NCBI RefSeq assembly: GCF_050624435.1
Contig: NC_134530.1
Coordinates: 148,280,721-148,344,720, forward strand
Source of the DNA: Tenrec ecaudatus
Lineage: Eukaryota > Chordata > Mammalia > Afrosoricida > Tenrecidae
Direction of reading: 5' to 3'
DNA: 64,000 nt
In this document: positions 20,915 to 32,065 of the stretch, piece after piece
How the letters are laid out: each line of letters starts with the position of its first letter
How positions within the stretch are numbered: position 1 is the first letter of the stretch
Translations under genes and position numbers: made by a program
The notes under the pieces: generated by a model
The model's input: only the letters and a program-made list of their open reading frames with translations
Databases searched by the model: none
Told to the model about the DNA's origin: nothing

Positions 20915-22720
20915 TTGTTATATTGTTGTGTTAAGTGCCATTGGGCAAATTCTGACCCATAGAAACTATTTTTTAATCATTTTATTGGGGGGCTTGTACA
21001 GCTCTTATCACAATCCATCCATCCATTCATCCATTGTGTCAGGCACATTTGTACATTAGTTGCCATCACCATTCTCAAACATTTTCTTTCTACTTGAGCT
21101 CTTGGTATTGGCTCCTCAATCTCCCCCCTCCCTCATGAACTCTTGATAATTTATAAATTACTATGATTTTTTTCATGGCTTACTCTGACGGATGCTATAA
21201 CCCCCTGGGAGGGGGTTATATGTGGATCACTGTGACCAGTTCCCCCTTTCTCTTCCGACCTCCCCCTTCCCCTCCTGATATCGCTACTCTCATTTTTGAG
21301 CCTGAGGGGTTTATTTGTCCTGGATTCCCTCTGTTTCCAGCTTTTATCTGTACCAGTGCACATGCTCTGGTCTAGCTGGATTTGTAAGGTAGAATTGGGG
21401 TCATGATCATGGTGGGGAGGAAGCATTAAAGAACTAAAGTTGTATGTTTCATCGTTGCTACACTGCACCCTGACTGGCTCGTCTCTTCCTTGTAAGCCTT
21501 CTGTAAGGGAATGTCCAATTGTCTACAGATGGGCTTTGGGTCTCCACTCCGCACTCCCTGTCATTCACATTGATATGATTTTTTTTTGTTCTGGGTCCTT
21601 GATGCCTAATACCTGATCCCATCGACATGTCATGATCACACAGGCTGGTGTGCTTCTTCCATGTGGACCTTGTTGCTTCTCAGTTAGATAGCTGCTTGTT
21701 CATATTCAAGCCTTTAACACCCCAGATGCTATACATCTTTTGATAGCTGGGAACCATCAGCTTTCTTCACCACAGTTGTTTATGCACCCATTTTGTCTTC
21801 AGCGATCATGTTGGGAAGCTGAGCATCACGGAATGCCAGGTTATTAGAACAAAGTGTTCTTATGTTGAGGGAGGACTTGAATAGAGGCCCAATGTGTGTC
21901 TGCTCCCTTAATAATTAACATATAAATATATGTACAAAGATCTGTTTCCATGTCATTATATAAAAATATATTTACATATGTACATACCTGTATTTAGACC
22001 TCTATAAATGCCCATTTGCCTCCTAGTTCTTTCCTCTATTTCCTTTTACTTTCCTCTTGTCCCATTATCATGTTTGGCCTTCATTCGGATTTCAGTAGTT
22101 CCTCTTGGTTGCATTGCCCTTGATCAAGCCCTACCAGACCTCCTCCTATACCCTCCTCACCATCGATTTTAGATCACTTGTTGCTCTCCTGTCCCTGGGT
22201 TGTTAACACCCACTTCATAATCCCTGCCTTCCCCTCTCCTGTGCAACCCCGGAACTGTCCGACCTATTGTTTTCTCCTCCGGATTGTTTATCCCACCTAT
22301 CTTATCTAGATAGACATGCAGAGACAATAATAAGCACAAAAACAAGACAGAGCAAAAACAAACAAAACAACAAAACCCTAAAGACAAAAAAAACCCAAAT
22401 GCCTATAAATAGTTCCAGGTCTGTTTGTTGATCTTTAGGAGTGTTTTCCAGTCCAGTCTGATGGGGTGCCACACACTGGCTCCAAACTCTATTTTTGGCA
22501 TTCCCCAGAGAATTCCTTGATCTGCTCCTCTTGTTGCTCTGTGGCAGGCCCTTAGCATGCCGCCCTGGTGGGGTCAGATAGGGCACAATTCCCACACTGT
22601 GCTTCAGTGGTGTCCCTCAGAACGCCCACAGCAAGTCTTTGTGATAGTTCAGAACTGTTCCACAGGGCTTTGGTGTAAGCAAAGGGGCAGCTCTTTCGCC
22701 CTCGGAGTGGCTGCTATTAG
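20915..22720 (-). repeat. SINE split by an L1 3' UTR insertion
   Basis: The left SINE piece (20915-20966) reads 'ttgttgtgttaagtgccatt' and 'tctgacccatag'; the right piece (about 22640-22720) reads 'cagaactgttccacaggg' and 'gcagctctttcgccctcgga'. Between them is an L1 3' UTR. The right piece is less certain. Confidence 0.55.
20967..22630 (-). mobile_element. L1 3' UTR fragment (5'-truncated)
   Basis: About 1.66 kb of the L1 3' UTR in antisense, starting with 'tcattttattggggggct' (reversed polyadenylation signal). Only one 250-bp unit is present (21570-21835), unlike 4345-4857. No clear target duplication was found. The reading stops near 22630 at the 'cacactgtgcttcagtggtg' region. Confidence 0.88.
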
Positions 22721-22964
22721 CCCCTGAGTGCTGTTTGTGCTCTCAGGACTCCTCACATTTGTAAGAGTCTTCAAAACGAACACCACCACCCGTCTGTCAG
22801 TTTGTCCTCTTGTCAGGGCTGTGCATGGGCGGATGCTAGAAGCTCTAACGCCTGCATTTCAGATGCCGGCAGGGTTACCCGCCGTGGACAGGTTTCAGGG
22901 GAGCTTCCATACGAAGACAGACCAGCAAGAAAAGGCTGCAGGAGGGCTACCTCCAAACATGTCC

Positions 22965-23240
22965 CAGTGAAAACTCTTTGACTCATAGAATGCTGCCCAA
23001 ACATTTGATGGACTTCCTTTGGATGCATCACCCAGAGGCCCCCATGCTAAGGAAGATCGTGGTGTTTGCTCGAGTGGAGGATCTGAGAAAGGAGGGAGAA
23101 CTCCCATGCTATCGATGGACACAATCTGGCAATGGACTCAGGATCGTGAAGATGGCACAGGGCCGGGCAGCGTTTTGCTGTGGTTTCATTCTGTTACACA
23201 GGGTTGGCGTGAGTTGCAGCAAAGTCTAACTCAAAGCATA
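22965..23240 (+). repeat. RTE LINE 3' end fragment
   Basis: Reads in order 'catgctaaggaagatcgtgg', 'agaaaggagggagaactccc', 'gatggacacaatctggcaat', 'gaagatggcacagggccggg' and 'gggttggcgtgagttgcag'. This is the RTE C-terminal/3' tail, diverged. Confidence 0.7.
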
Positions 23241-24835
23241 AGGACAAAATAACCAAAGCAATGCAATTCGTTTGCTTTTGGCTTATATGGTTCTCTGTTT
23301 ATTTTTCCTGTGGGGCAGTGACTCTTCAGAGCACAAGACTGCAATCACCTTAGCTAGAATGCTTTATCAGGTTAGTCAAGGAGTCACATCGTGCTTTCTA
23401 GAGAGGAGGGGGCAGAGAATGGGAAGCCCTGACAGGCAGAGGGGAGGGGAAAGAGGGCTCCAGGATCCAAGTGGAAGCCTGAAAGCACCTTTCGTTGCTA
23501 TTGTTGTTGTTGTAGTTGTCGGCGGGTGGGGGAATGCGTAGGAGAGTGGAAGACGTTTAAGTGAGAGAAAGTGACCTAGGAAGGCAGCCAGAGGCCAAAA
23601 TAATTCCTCAGGTCTTGCCTTTGTGAAATTATAACTAGAAAATGTTCTCAGAAAGGACAGGTGGCGAATTGTAGTCACTGTGATATTTTCTGCTCCTCTA
23701 CCCGCTTTTGCAGGTGACTGGACAGAAAGTGCAAGATGCGCCCAGAAAGAAGAGGGACTGTAGTGTCGCCAGAATCTTTGAAACCTTGGGTTAAAATGTA
23801 CCGCAGTCACGTGGCCAGCCCGCCTGCCCAAGAGTCCAATCACCTCAATCATTTTCCTCAACCATTATTACCTTCCTTTTAAAAATAAACAACTCCAGAC
23901 TTCCCAGAATCCCTGGTAGATGAGAGCGAGACCTTTCGCTGTCAGAGGTGGGCAAAGACATCAACTCTGCAAACAGACTATTGGAAAAGAGAGGGCATGG
24001 TCACTTCATGCTCTTTTCTAGAGCTGTGATGGTAATGCGCACTGAACACACATCAAAATAACACAGGCCCCAGCAGCGCCTTTCGCCCAAGGAAACCCAC
24101 AGGTTCTTGCTCTGCACGACCTCAGGAAGTTGACAACCTTCCATTCCTGACTAGCCCTCTGGGTCCAGCCCATCATAATAGCCTTTTTATTTCATTTTCG
24201 GGGATTCTTCCACTGTTTGTTTTTGTTTTTCAAGGATTAGACATTTTATCTGACACACCAGAGATTAAGGTTAATTTATTTTTAATAAAGTGGTTTGGGA
24301 GCATCAATAGATTGTTACTGTTTTTATTTTATGGCCAGATTCGCAAACATCGTGATAAAAAGACTACCTACCATTCTCATCTACTAAACTAATCAAAGAG
24401 GAATTTGCAAACGGTACTGAAAAGCCATCCATCTTTCTGTGTGCATCTGACTAAACAATAGCTAAATCCTTTTGCCTCAGGATAAGCCAGTGGAAACCAG
24501 TCTCGATTCTTACACTGAACCTTGGGAATAGCAAAGAGGTTTCAAAGTGTCTGCCAGCCCCCAGTCACTTGGCTGTGGAGGTGCTTTGTTGAATGCTTCA
24601 CCCGCGGGCTTTCAGGCTGGATCCCTGCTCATCAAGAAAAAAATCTTGTGATTAATTAGTGATGCCTGCCTTAGGTACAGGGTAGGAGCATGCCGATATG
24701 GTCACCACATTTGTTCACTTTAGCTGACGACCTTTCACAATGGAGATTTTAGATTTTGTGACAAATGTAGGGCATTTGTCAGCTGTCCTGTACATCGATG
24801 ATGTTGAAGTTCTAGTGTCGGATGTAACAGTGTTT
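23241..24835. other. Unique sequence, no gene recognised
   Basis: The 161-codon minus-strand frame at 23376-23861 is the longest in this part. It shows no domain, no homologous motif and low-complexity stretches (a TTT run from a GTT/TTG repeat at 23500), so it is not called. A/T-rich patches lie at 24180-24330. Confidence 0.5.
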
Positions 24836-26200
24836 CGAAGCTATGCATGTGAAAGGTGGACACTGAATAAGGAAGACCTAAGAAGAATCGATACACTTGA
24901 ATTGTGGTGCTGGAGAAGAATATTGAAAGTACCATGGACTGCTAAAAGGACAAACAAATCTGTCTTGAAAGAAGTATGGCTGCACACCTCCATGATATGA
25001 TCGCCGAAGACAAACGGGTGCATACGCAAATGTGGCGAAGAAAGCTGATGGTGCCCGGCTATCGAAAGAGATAGTGTCTGGGGTCTGAAAGGCTTGAAGG
25101 CGAACAAGCAGCCATCTAGCTCAGAAGCAACAAAGCCCACATGGAAGAAGCACACCAGCCTGTGCGATCACGAGGTGCCAAAGGGACCAGGTATAAGGCA
25201 TCATGGTATATATACCATAGTGAATGAAGGGGGAAGTGCAGAGTGGAGACCCAAAGCCAATTTGTTGGCCACTGGAGATCCCCTCACAGAGGGGTTTAGG
25301 AGAGGAGATGGGTCAGTCAGGGTGCGATGTAGCACCGATGAAGAACACAGCTTTCCCCCAGATCCTGGATGCTTCCTCCCCCCAACTATCATGATCCAAA
25401 TTCTACCTTGCAGGACTGGATAGGGCAGAGGTTGTACACTGGTGCATATGGGAGCTGGAGGCACAGGGAATCCAGGGTGGACGATACCTTCAGGACCAGG
25501 GGTGTGAGGGGCGATACTGGGAGAGTAGAGGATGAGTGGGTTGGAAAGGGGGAACTGATTATAAGGATTCACATGTGACCTCCTCCCTGGGAGACGGACG
25601 GCAGAGAAGGGGGGCAAGGGAGACTCTGGATAGGGCAAGATGTGACAAAATAACAATCTATAAATTATCAAGGGCTCATGAGGGAGGAGGGAGCGGGGAG
25701 GGAGGGGGAAAAAAAGAGGACCTGATACAAAGGGCTTAAGTGGAGAGCAATTGCTTTGAAAATGATGAGGACAAAGAAGGTACGGATGTGCTTTACACAA
25801 TTGATGTATGTATATGTATGGATTGTGATAAGAGTTGTATGAGCCCCTAATAAAATGTAAAAAAAAAAGAAAATGATGATGGAAATGTATGTACAAATAT
25901 GCTTGAAACAATAGATGTCTGAAATGTTATGAGCTGTAAGAGCCCCCAATAAAATGATAAAAAAGAAAGAAGTATGGCCAGAGTGCTCCTTAGAGGCAAG
26001 GATGGCAAGACTTCATATTACATCCTTTGGACATGTTGTCAGGAGAGGCAGTCCCTGGAGAGGACATCATGCTGGGTAAAGTAGAGGGCAGCAAAAGAAA
26101 GAGGAAGGCCCCCAAGGAGATGGACTGACCCAAAGGCTGTGACAATGGGCTCAGGCACAGGAACAATTGTGAGAGGGCACAGGACCGAGAACAGGGTCCC
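24836..26200 (+). repeat. RTE LINE 3' end, split by an L1
   Basis: The left part (24836-24980) translates as SYACERWTLNKEDLRRI followed by ELWCWRRILKVPWTAKRTNK, the conserved RTE/BovB ORF2 C-terminal signature. The right part (25965-26200) resumes with 'agtatggccagagtgctcct', 'cttcatattacatcctttgg', 'atgttgtcaggaga', 'ggacatcatgctgg' and 'gaaagaggaaggccccc'. The two halves join exactly if the L1 at 24981-25964 and one target duplication are removed. Confidence 0.9.
24981..25964 (+). mobile_element. Young L1 3' end (984 bp) inserted in RTE
   Basis: The 14-mer gaaagaagtatggc flanks it at 24967-24980 and 25965-25978. The content is the last part of the L1 3' UTR, in sense. It ends in two successive termini: 'cccctaataaaatg' with an A run (near 25870), then about 90 more bases and 'cccccaataaaatgataaaa'. 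It shares the 'agaggacctgatacaaaggg' subfamily form with the nested copy at 8456. It is close in sequence to that copy, suggesting a recently active source. Confidence 0.92.
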
Positions 26201-27799
26201 TACGGGCTAGAATGTATCAGAGGAAACCAGCCTCCAACAACTGAAGGATCCGTAGGCACAATTGTAAGGTTATAATATACAAAGATCATATTAAACTCAT
26301 AGAGAGTAGGAAAAATAGGAGAGAGAATAAAATAAAGGGAGTCAGACCCATTTCATGGTCGCATGCTCCCCTCAGCTCCTCTTGGTGGTCCACCTGGAGG
26401 TGGGAGAAGAGAGAGAAGAGAAAGCTTCTATACTGTCTTGGGACATTTGCAGGTAGCCATAAGACATGCATATTCAGTAGTTACATACATCACAGGGTGG
26501 GGGGTAACTATAGTAAGGTCCCTGAGCTCGCAGGTGAGGAAATCTAATACCTGCATTGGGTGGAGATATGAGGGGGATGGGGTGACACAGCTGGAGGAGA
26601 TAGCAACAGATGTCTGCTTCTGTAGGGAGATAAAATCAACCATGTGCTCACTTTAAGGCAGCATAGCTGCTAAGGGAGAGTCTGTGGGCATGCTATTTAA
26701 AGCAGGATAATGTACTTGGACTTTACCTCTAACTTACCAAAGTGGTGGCGTTCCTCCCGTGGAATCCCAGCTTTCCAGCTTCTCTCTGTTATAAGTTAGG
26801 GAATAGAGTCCTCGTCATATTTCTCTTAGTATTGGTTTCTCACAAGAACCGGTCAGTTGCACCAAACAAAAACAGTGTGAGATATATTGTACATGTATTT
26901 AAGAATTTAAGAAAGAGTCACTGTTGCACTTACATTTGGCAGCAATATGAATTATTCCAACTTTGTAGCTCCAAACAACAATAGTCACGGATTCCGTGGA
27001 TCAAGAATTCCTCAAGGGAGACAGTAGGGACAGCTTATCTCTGCTTCACCGAGTCTGAGGCTTAGTTGGGAAGATTTAAAGATCGAGATGACTCCATAGT
27101 TGAGTGCAAAAATCATCTAGAAACCCAATGTGACCATTCTCCTCTGTTCTATACATTTTTAAGAGTTGGAATTGACTCTTACAAGATATTGCTGGATTAT
27201 TTTTATATTTTTAGATGTGTGTATGCACATATACAATAAAGAGAGAGAACAAAGACAGCACAATCACTGAGATAATTATGATATTCTTCACTCTTGTTTT
27301 CAATGTCTCACACAAAGCTATTTCTATACCTGCTTGGGATCAAGAAATTAAAAACTGGTATTTTTGACAGCAAAATTAGTGGCACAAAGATAGAATAGAG
27401 AAGATCCACTCATGAAATACTATCAAGGATTTAAGCTGCTGGAGCCACTTACAAATTCAGATCTAGTGCCGCAGTGAAATCATGTTCATTCTTGACAAGA
27501 ACCTTTTTTCCAACTCTCTTGGACACCATAAATTTCTTTCCTTGCTTATAGACAATTGAATGGTTTTTGACCTTTCTGCAAACAAACAAACACAGATGCT
27601 ACCATCAATGTTATGTTGGGTTTATTTGGAATGGCTTTTATTTGAAATTCTACCACAAGAAAAATGACAAGTAGTAGTCTTTGTATTTTGTGTTAAACCC
27701 AGTGACGTAGGTGATCATGTTTTTAAATTCATAGCTAGGGAGTTTGCTAGTGACAGAGTTAAATGTCTTACCAATTACCTTTTGTACATCTGCTGATGT
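26201..27799. other. Unique sequence; holds one exon-like segment
   Basis: No repeat of the dominant families was recognised between the RTE copies. The exon-like minus-strand segment at 27453-27575 is listed separately. Other open frames are short and unsupported. Confidence 0.45.
27453..27575 (-). other. Exon-like segment (unconfirmed)
   Basis: On the minus strand the segment is preceded by gtttgtttgcag (acceptor-like, with modest pyrimidine content) and followed by gtaagtgg (strong donor). It is 123 nt, and one frame stays open throughout, in phase 2 at both ends. Its peptide is rich in Lys and Val, with QGKKFMVSKRVGKKVLVKNE followed by HDFTAALDLN. I do not recognise the protein. A vague resemblance to the beta-strand pattern of fatty-acid-binding proteins is too weak to name it. 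It could equally be chance or an old retrocopy piece. Confidence 0.2.
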
Positions 27800-28335
27800 G
27801 ATGTTGTCGTTATTGTTGCTGTTGGGTGCCATCGAGTCGGTTCTGACCCATAGCGACCCTGCGCACAGCAGAATGAAGCGCCGCACAGCCCTGTGCAACC
27901 TTACCGTCGTTCTTGGCCAGAGCCCATTGTTGCAGCCATTGAATCGACGGCTCTGCCGAATCACTTCTCTCCTTGAGTGTCCTCCTCTCTTTTGCCGCCC
28001 CTCCACTTTACCAATTATTATGTCCTTCTCTAGGGACTGGTCTCTCCTGACAATGTGTCCAAAGAATATAAGATGAAGTTTTGCCACCCTAACCTCTAGG
28101 GAGCACTTTGACTGTCTTTCTTTCAAGATAGATTGGTTCAGCTTTTTAGCAGTCCTTGGCATTTTAAATAGTATTCTCCAGCAACATACTTCAAATGCAT
28201 CAATTCTTCTTCAGTCTTCCTTACTCAATGTCCAAGGCTTATGAGGCCATGGCAAATAGCATGGCTTGTGCCAGACATACCATAGTCTTCAAAGTAACAT
28301 CTTTGCTTTTCAAGACTCTAAAGAGGTCCTTGCCC
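27800..28335 (-). repeat. RTE LINE 3' end, well preserved
   Basis: In antisense the tail comes first ('ttgggtgccatcgagtcggt', 'ttctgacccatagcgaccct'), then the ORF2 C-terminus. On the minus strand 27870-28162 encodes LNQSILKERQSKCSLEVRVA, LHLIFFGHIVRRDQSLEKDI and IGKVEGRQKRG, the RTE/BovB C-terminal signature. A frameshift follows. The part nearest 28335 is the 'gcaaagatgttactttgaag' region. Several CpGs survive in the tail, so this may be one of the younger RTE copies. Confidence 0.88.
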
Positions 28336-29019
28336 AGCAGCTTCACCTCATGTAACACATCTTGTGTATGTAGTAATGCCTAATAATAATCTTTAGCATT
28401 GTTCTAGCAAAAAAAATCATCTAAAGGTTTGCTCACTCACATGGCTGGAGATCAATGCTGACTCTCAGATGGACCTCAATTCTTTACCTGGGGCCGTTGG
28501 CCAGGAGACATACACATTGCCTCCCCATGTGACTGCTTGAGCTTCCTCGCAGCATGGAGGCCCAGCCTTAAAATCTCATAGAGTAACATAGGCCATTGTC
28601 TTAAGTCCTGCCCAAGTAAACACTATGGGACGGGGCACCTCCTCTTGATGAGGCGAGTGCCAAAGTCCGTAGGGCACGTGATAGGGGAGATACAAACATT
28701 TTTGGAATGTTGACTTAATTGCTGAATGAGTCAGTCATTGCACCTGAATGCATTTTGTGATTTTATTGTTCTTTCAATAATTATTTGCCCAAAGTAAGAA
28801 AAATTTAGGGCAGAAATCAAACTGCATGGAAAAGTTAAGGTTATGATATGAGAGGCTGTACAGGAAACCAGGGATTGTGTCAGGAGATAATATTCAGACG
28901 AAAGGCATCACCATTATATACGTGCTCATCTTTGCATAAAGGAGGCATTCCAATGGTTTCTGGTGTTTCTCTAGAGAAAGTCCAGGGTCTGCTATATATT
29001 CCCAACAGTGACACATGAG
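28336..29019. other. Unique sequence, no gene recognised
   Basis: Nothing beyond diverged traces was seen. Small open frames are unsupported. Confidence 0.45.
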
Positions 29020-29245
29020 AAACATCCAATCTAAATCAAGCTTTTGCAAGTTTGGCATTATTGACACCTGGAACCAGATTGTTCTTTGCCACAGGCAGTT
29101 GTCCTGTGTACCCAAGGAAGTTTGGCACTCTCTCTGGTCTCTCCCCAGTTGAAGCCAAGTAAATCCCATCCTCCATCACCATCCTAAAGTCATGACAAGA
29201 AACATGTCTGTAATCATTACCAAATGGCGCCTGGAGACAAAAATC
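29020..29245 (+). mobile_element. MER5A-like hAT (Charlie) fossil
   Basis: 'gtttggcattattgacacct', 'ccagattgttctttgccac' and 'cagttgtcctgtgtaccca' follow the order of the non-autonomous MER5A consensus (tttggcactattgac.., gataattctttgttg.., gctgtcctgtgca..). The terminal repeats are not preserved. Confidence 0.55.
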
Positions 29246-29261
29246 ATACTCCCATAAGAGT

Positions 29262-29352
29262 TAGTCTCCACAACCCGCGGGCTCAGTTGTACCCCACCTT
29301 AATGGATCGCTATGAGTTGAATCGACCTGATGGCAGTGAGTTTGGTGTTTTG
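29262..29352 (+). repeat. AfroSINE 3' fragment
   Basis: 'ggatcgctatgagttgaatc', then 'gacctgatggcagtgagttt', the SINE 3' end in sense. Confidence 0.8.
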
Positions 29353-29639
29353 GAATCTTTTTTCCCCCCAGTTGTATTAGTCTCTTTATTCTTTTAAGAA
29401 TCTCTCCCATTTTTAGGTGCTGAAATGCTTCAGATGCCGGCACCCCTAAGAACATGGCCACTCCCTTTATTTAAACTCAAAATTAAGCCTTTGGGTTCTT
29501 GTCTCGATTCGGATCCCTGTAGTTTGGCTGTAGCAGGCACCTGGAGACAGCCTCACACTGTGCACGCGGCTCTAGCTTCTCCAGGAGCGCTACACGGTGA
29601 CTTTAGTTTACAGCTAGTCAACCAGGAGGCATTCTCAAG

Positions 29640-30163
29640 TGAGTTTAAATGCATTTTATTTTTAGACAAGCCTACATGACATGTTTTTTTTTCCTAAAAA
29701 AAAAAAAAAAGCCTCCGCTCCAAATGAATAAAGGTCAAAAGTAAATGAAGAGCTCACGATGGCATCAGTTCCGTTTGTCTCAGTCCTGGTGTTGTGTAGA
29801 TGAACAGCAGCCGGTTAGGATGAGGCATCGGTCGGGAGTTGCCCACTGCGTTAACATTTCTCCATCTCCAAGCCATCCTTAAAGATCATATATGGGGCCA
29901 CACCATCTTCACGGCAGTCCAGCAGAGCAACCATGCCATTTGGATTCATGTTCTCACCAATAAAGAACTGGTAGTTTTTGAAATTTGCAAGGATGGTTTT
30001 GATTTGTTCTGCAGCCCCTGTCATAAGAGGCTTTACTCTTTCTGGTTTCTGTCCTTCGAGTTTGCCTTTGATTGGTTGGTTTCATGTCGTCTTTGATGTA
30101 CTTCTTGTAGGCTTCTTTTGTGAAGCTGGTTTCCTGCAAGTGCTGGTTCATGACAATATCAGT
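29640..30163 (-). pseudogene. TPT1P: TPT1 (translationally controlled tumour protein) processed pseudogene
   Basis: On the minus strand, 30160 down to 29851 corresponds to about residues 79-172 of the 172-residue [24 protein letters not shown] first, then after one frameshift near 30085 the rest of the protein, including [17 protein letters not shown] and KDGLEMEKC with a stop at 29851-29853. The 3' UTR of the mRNA continues to about 29640, with 'ataaaatgcatttaaactc' as its end. Introns are absent and the 5' half is missing, which is a 5'-truncated L1-mediated retrocopy. One of two adjacent Phe codons before KDG is lost. An expanded T/A run lies at 29685-29712. A clear poly(A) tail and target duplication were not found. 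TCTP itself is a conserved cytosolic protein; this copy is broken. Confidence 0.93.
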
Positions 30164-30194
30164 TGTTTGGGAATCTTTATGGTATCTGATCACT

Positions 30195-30292
30195 GACTGG
30201 GTCTTTTTCCCCCTGGCCTGCTGGTGGCTTCCTACCTCTGACCTCCAGTTAACATCCCAACCCTTAACCCTTACGCCACCGGGCTCCTTTCA
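30195..30292 (-). repeat. SINE head fragment
   Basis: 'cctgctggtggcttcctacc', then 'cttacgccaccgggctcctt': the antisense tRNA-like head and adjacent body. Confidence 0.65.
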
Positions 30293-30419
30293 AAACAGTT
30301 CGTTTTTAGCAAACGCGTCTTTTCCTTGTTAACAACCTTGATTCTGCAGGCAATAGCTGCCTAGGGGAGTCAGCCAGGCTCCCCAGGAGTGATTTTAGTG
30401 AAAAGGAAGCTGATAGATA

Positions 30420-31095
30420 GGGCGGTCGTAGCTCACCTGGTTTGAGACTAGGTGAGGTGCCGTCGCAGGGGCCCCGGGGTGCAGTCTTCCCCAACACCCG
30501 CCTGCCCCTCCCACTTCTCAGGGAGAAGGTGGCGGCGGAAAATGAGTCTCTGCTCCGTAGCGGTGTAGTGATTATCCTGTTTCTCACATCCACTCTCACG
30601 ATTTACCGGAGCTGCGAGTGCACATTAAGAAGGTGTGAAAACCAGGAAGGAAGACTTTCCGGCCCTGGGTAGCAGCATGCCGGGTTCCCAGGAGCCAGGG
30701 CGGCGTGCAAGATCCCTGTGAGCACTCGTGGGGCTGCGAGAACAGCTATTAGACCCCTCCCTGGTCCGCACCAGCGTCGGGACACGGTTGAACGGAGGCG
30801 ATGGAGCGGGCAACGGACTCTGTTTACAAATAAATAGACCCTCCGACTGGATGGTTTGGCATCGGTCACGCAGTCTTCCCATGGGGCCATAAAGGTATCC
30901 ACGCCGTGGTTTCGCAGATCCGCCAGCAGCCTGGCGCGGGGTGAAGAACGTCCTCACTGATGCAGCTCAAGTCCGCTTTCCCACTCGAGGCCCGACAGGA
31001 GGTCCCTCTCCTTGCGAGCCAGGTAGCAGGCGATCTGTCAGCTCCTCTTCAGTTTAGCAAGCTTTCCCCGAGCATCGACCGTGGGCCAGCGGGAT
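30420..31095. promoter_or_regulatory. CpG island, candidate promoter
   Basis: About 45 CpG dinucleotides were counted by eye in roughly 680 bp, whereas surrounding unique DNA has only a few per kilobase outside young repeats. GC content is visibly above the flanks. A GC-box core (gggcgg) lies at 30420-30425. No TATA box or initiator was identified with confidence, and no downstream coding exon is recognisable. It could be the promoter of a gene or long non-coding RNA whose other exons lie outside, or an orphan island. No repeat of the families above explains it. Confidence 0.55.
30552..30612 (+). other. tRNA-Val-like degenerate segment
   Basis: 61 bases begin gctccg and end cggagc, which pair as a stem. 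The internal 'ggtgtagtgattatc' resembles a tRNA A-box region, and 'tttctcacatcc' resembles the tRNA-Val(CAC) anticodon arm. The T arm (GGTTCGAAACC type) is missing, so it is not a functional tRNA. Chance or a decayed tRNA copy are both possible. Confidence 0.2.
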
Positions 31096-31825
31096 GTGGG
31101 TTCTGGGAGTGCAAAGAAAAATGGGTCAATGCTTGCAAGGATCTTAAGCCTCAGGGTCCCCCCGACTCCCATCTTTCTGTCTGATACACTGTGGTGGCGT
31201 CTGGGTTGCCACAGTGCTAGAAGCTTGGCAAGGGGCAGTTCAAATAGCAGCAGGGTCTCCCAGAGTGGGCAGGACCCAGTGGAGCTACCAGACTGAGAAG
31301 ACTAGGAAGGAAGGTCTGATGATCTAGATCCGAAAACTGGCCCATGAAAACCTCAGCTATCACAATGCAATGGTACCCGAGGTAGTGCTGGAAGGGGCTC
31401 CAGCACCTTAGAGCATACTCAGAGTCCTAGCAGACTGCTGCAACAATGGACTGGAGCCTGCCAACCCTTAAAAACCCTTAAAAACGTTGCCAACCCGGGC
31501 AACGTTGCCTCCTGTTGGAGATGAGGTTGCCAGGTCTGAGCTGGCTCAGTAACAACTAACAACCACTACCATACCTTGGCCGCACCACTCCAACCTCCAA
31601 GAGACATCCTGGACACACCTGAGAGCAGACTCTGTGCCCAACCTGAAAGTGATCTCCGTGCTGTCCTGAGGTTGGGGCTCCCAGAGGAAGAACTGCTTCC
31701 TTGAATCTGTCAGGTGGATCTGCTCCCAGGCTCCGTCTCCCTCCAGAGCCGTTGTTGACTCATGAACCTACCTGTGTTAACAATCAACGCCTGCTCCATC
31801 CGCAGCTTCTCCGCAGCCCACTCAA
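31096..31825. other. Unique sequence beside the CpG island
   Basis: No gene recognised. A short duplicated 'aaaacccttaaaaac' occurs near 31466-31486, and 'gtaacaactaacaaccacta' near 31550 is a SINE/RTE-tail trace. Confidence 0.45.
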
Positions 31826-32042
31826 AAACACAAAAAGAAAAACTTCACCATCGCCAAGTCGATTCCAACGCTTAGCAACCCCGACGGACAAGACAGGATT
31901 GCCCCTGTGGGTTTCTGAGGCTCTAACTCTTTATAGGGGAAGAAAGCCTCATCTTGGTTGTGAAGAGCAGGTGGTGGTTTCCAACTGCTGACCTTGCAGG
32001 GAGCTGCTCTCCATGTAATCCACTCTACCACCTGGGCTCCCT
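31826..32042 (-). repeat. AfroSINE-type SINE, near full length
   Basis: Antisense order: A-rich edge, 'gccaagtcgattccaacgct', 'gacaggattgcccctgtggg', 'ctttataggggaagaaagcc', 'ccaactgctgaccttgcagg', then the head 'accacctgggctccct'. Confidence 0.88.
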
Positions 32043-32065
32043 CACTGCCGGCCTCTAGTTCCTGA

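Noticed and set aside
23376..23861. 161-codon minus-strand open frame
   Set aside because: No domain or signal, includes a (TTG)n-derived Thr run; likely chance.
25201..25911. 236-codon minus-strand open frame
   Set aside because: Entirely antisense to an L1 3' UTR; similar Pro/Ser-rich frames recur in every copy of this UTR (8802, 8647, 4080), so it reflects base composition.
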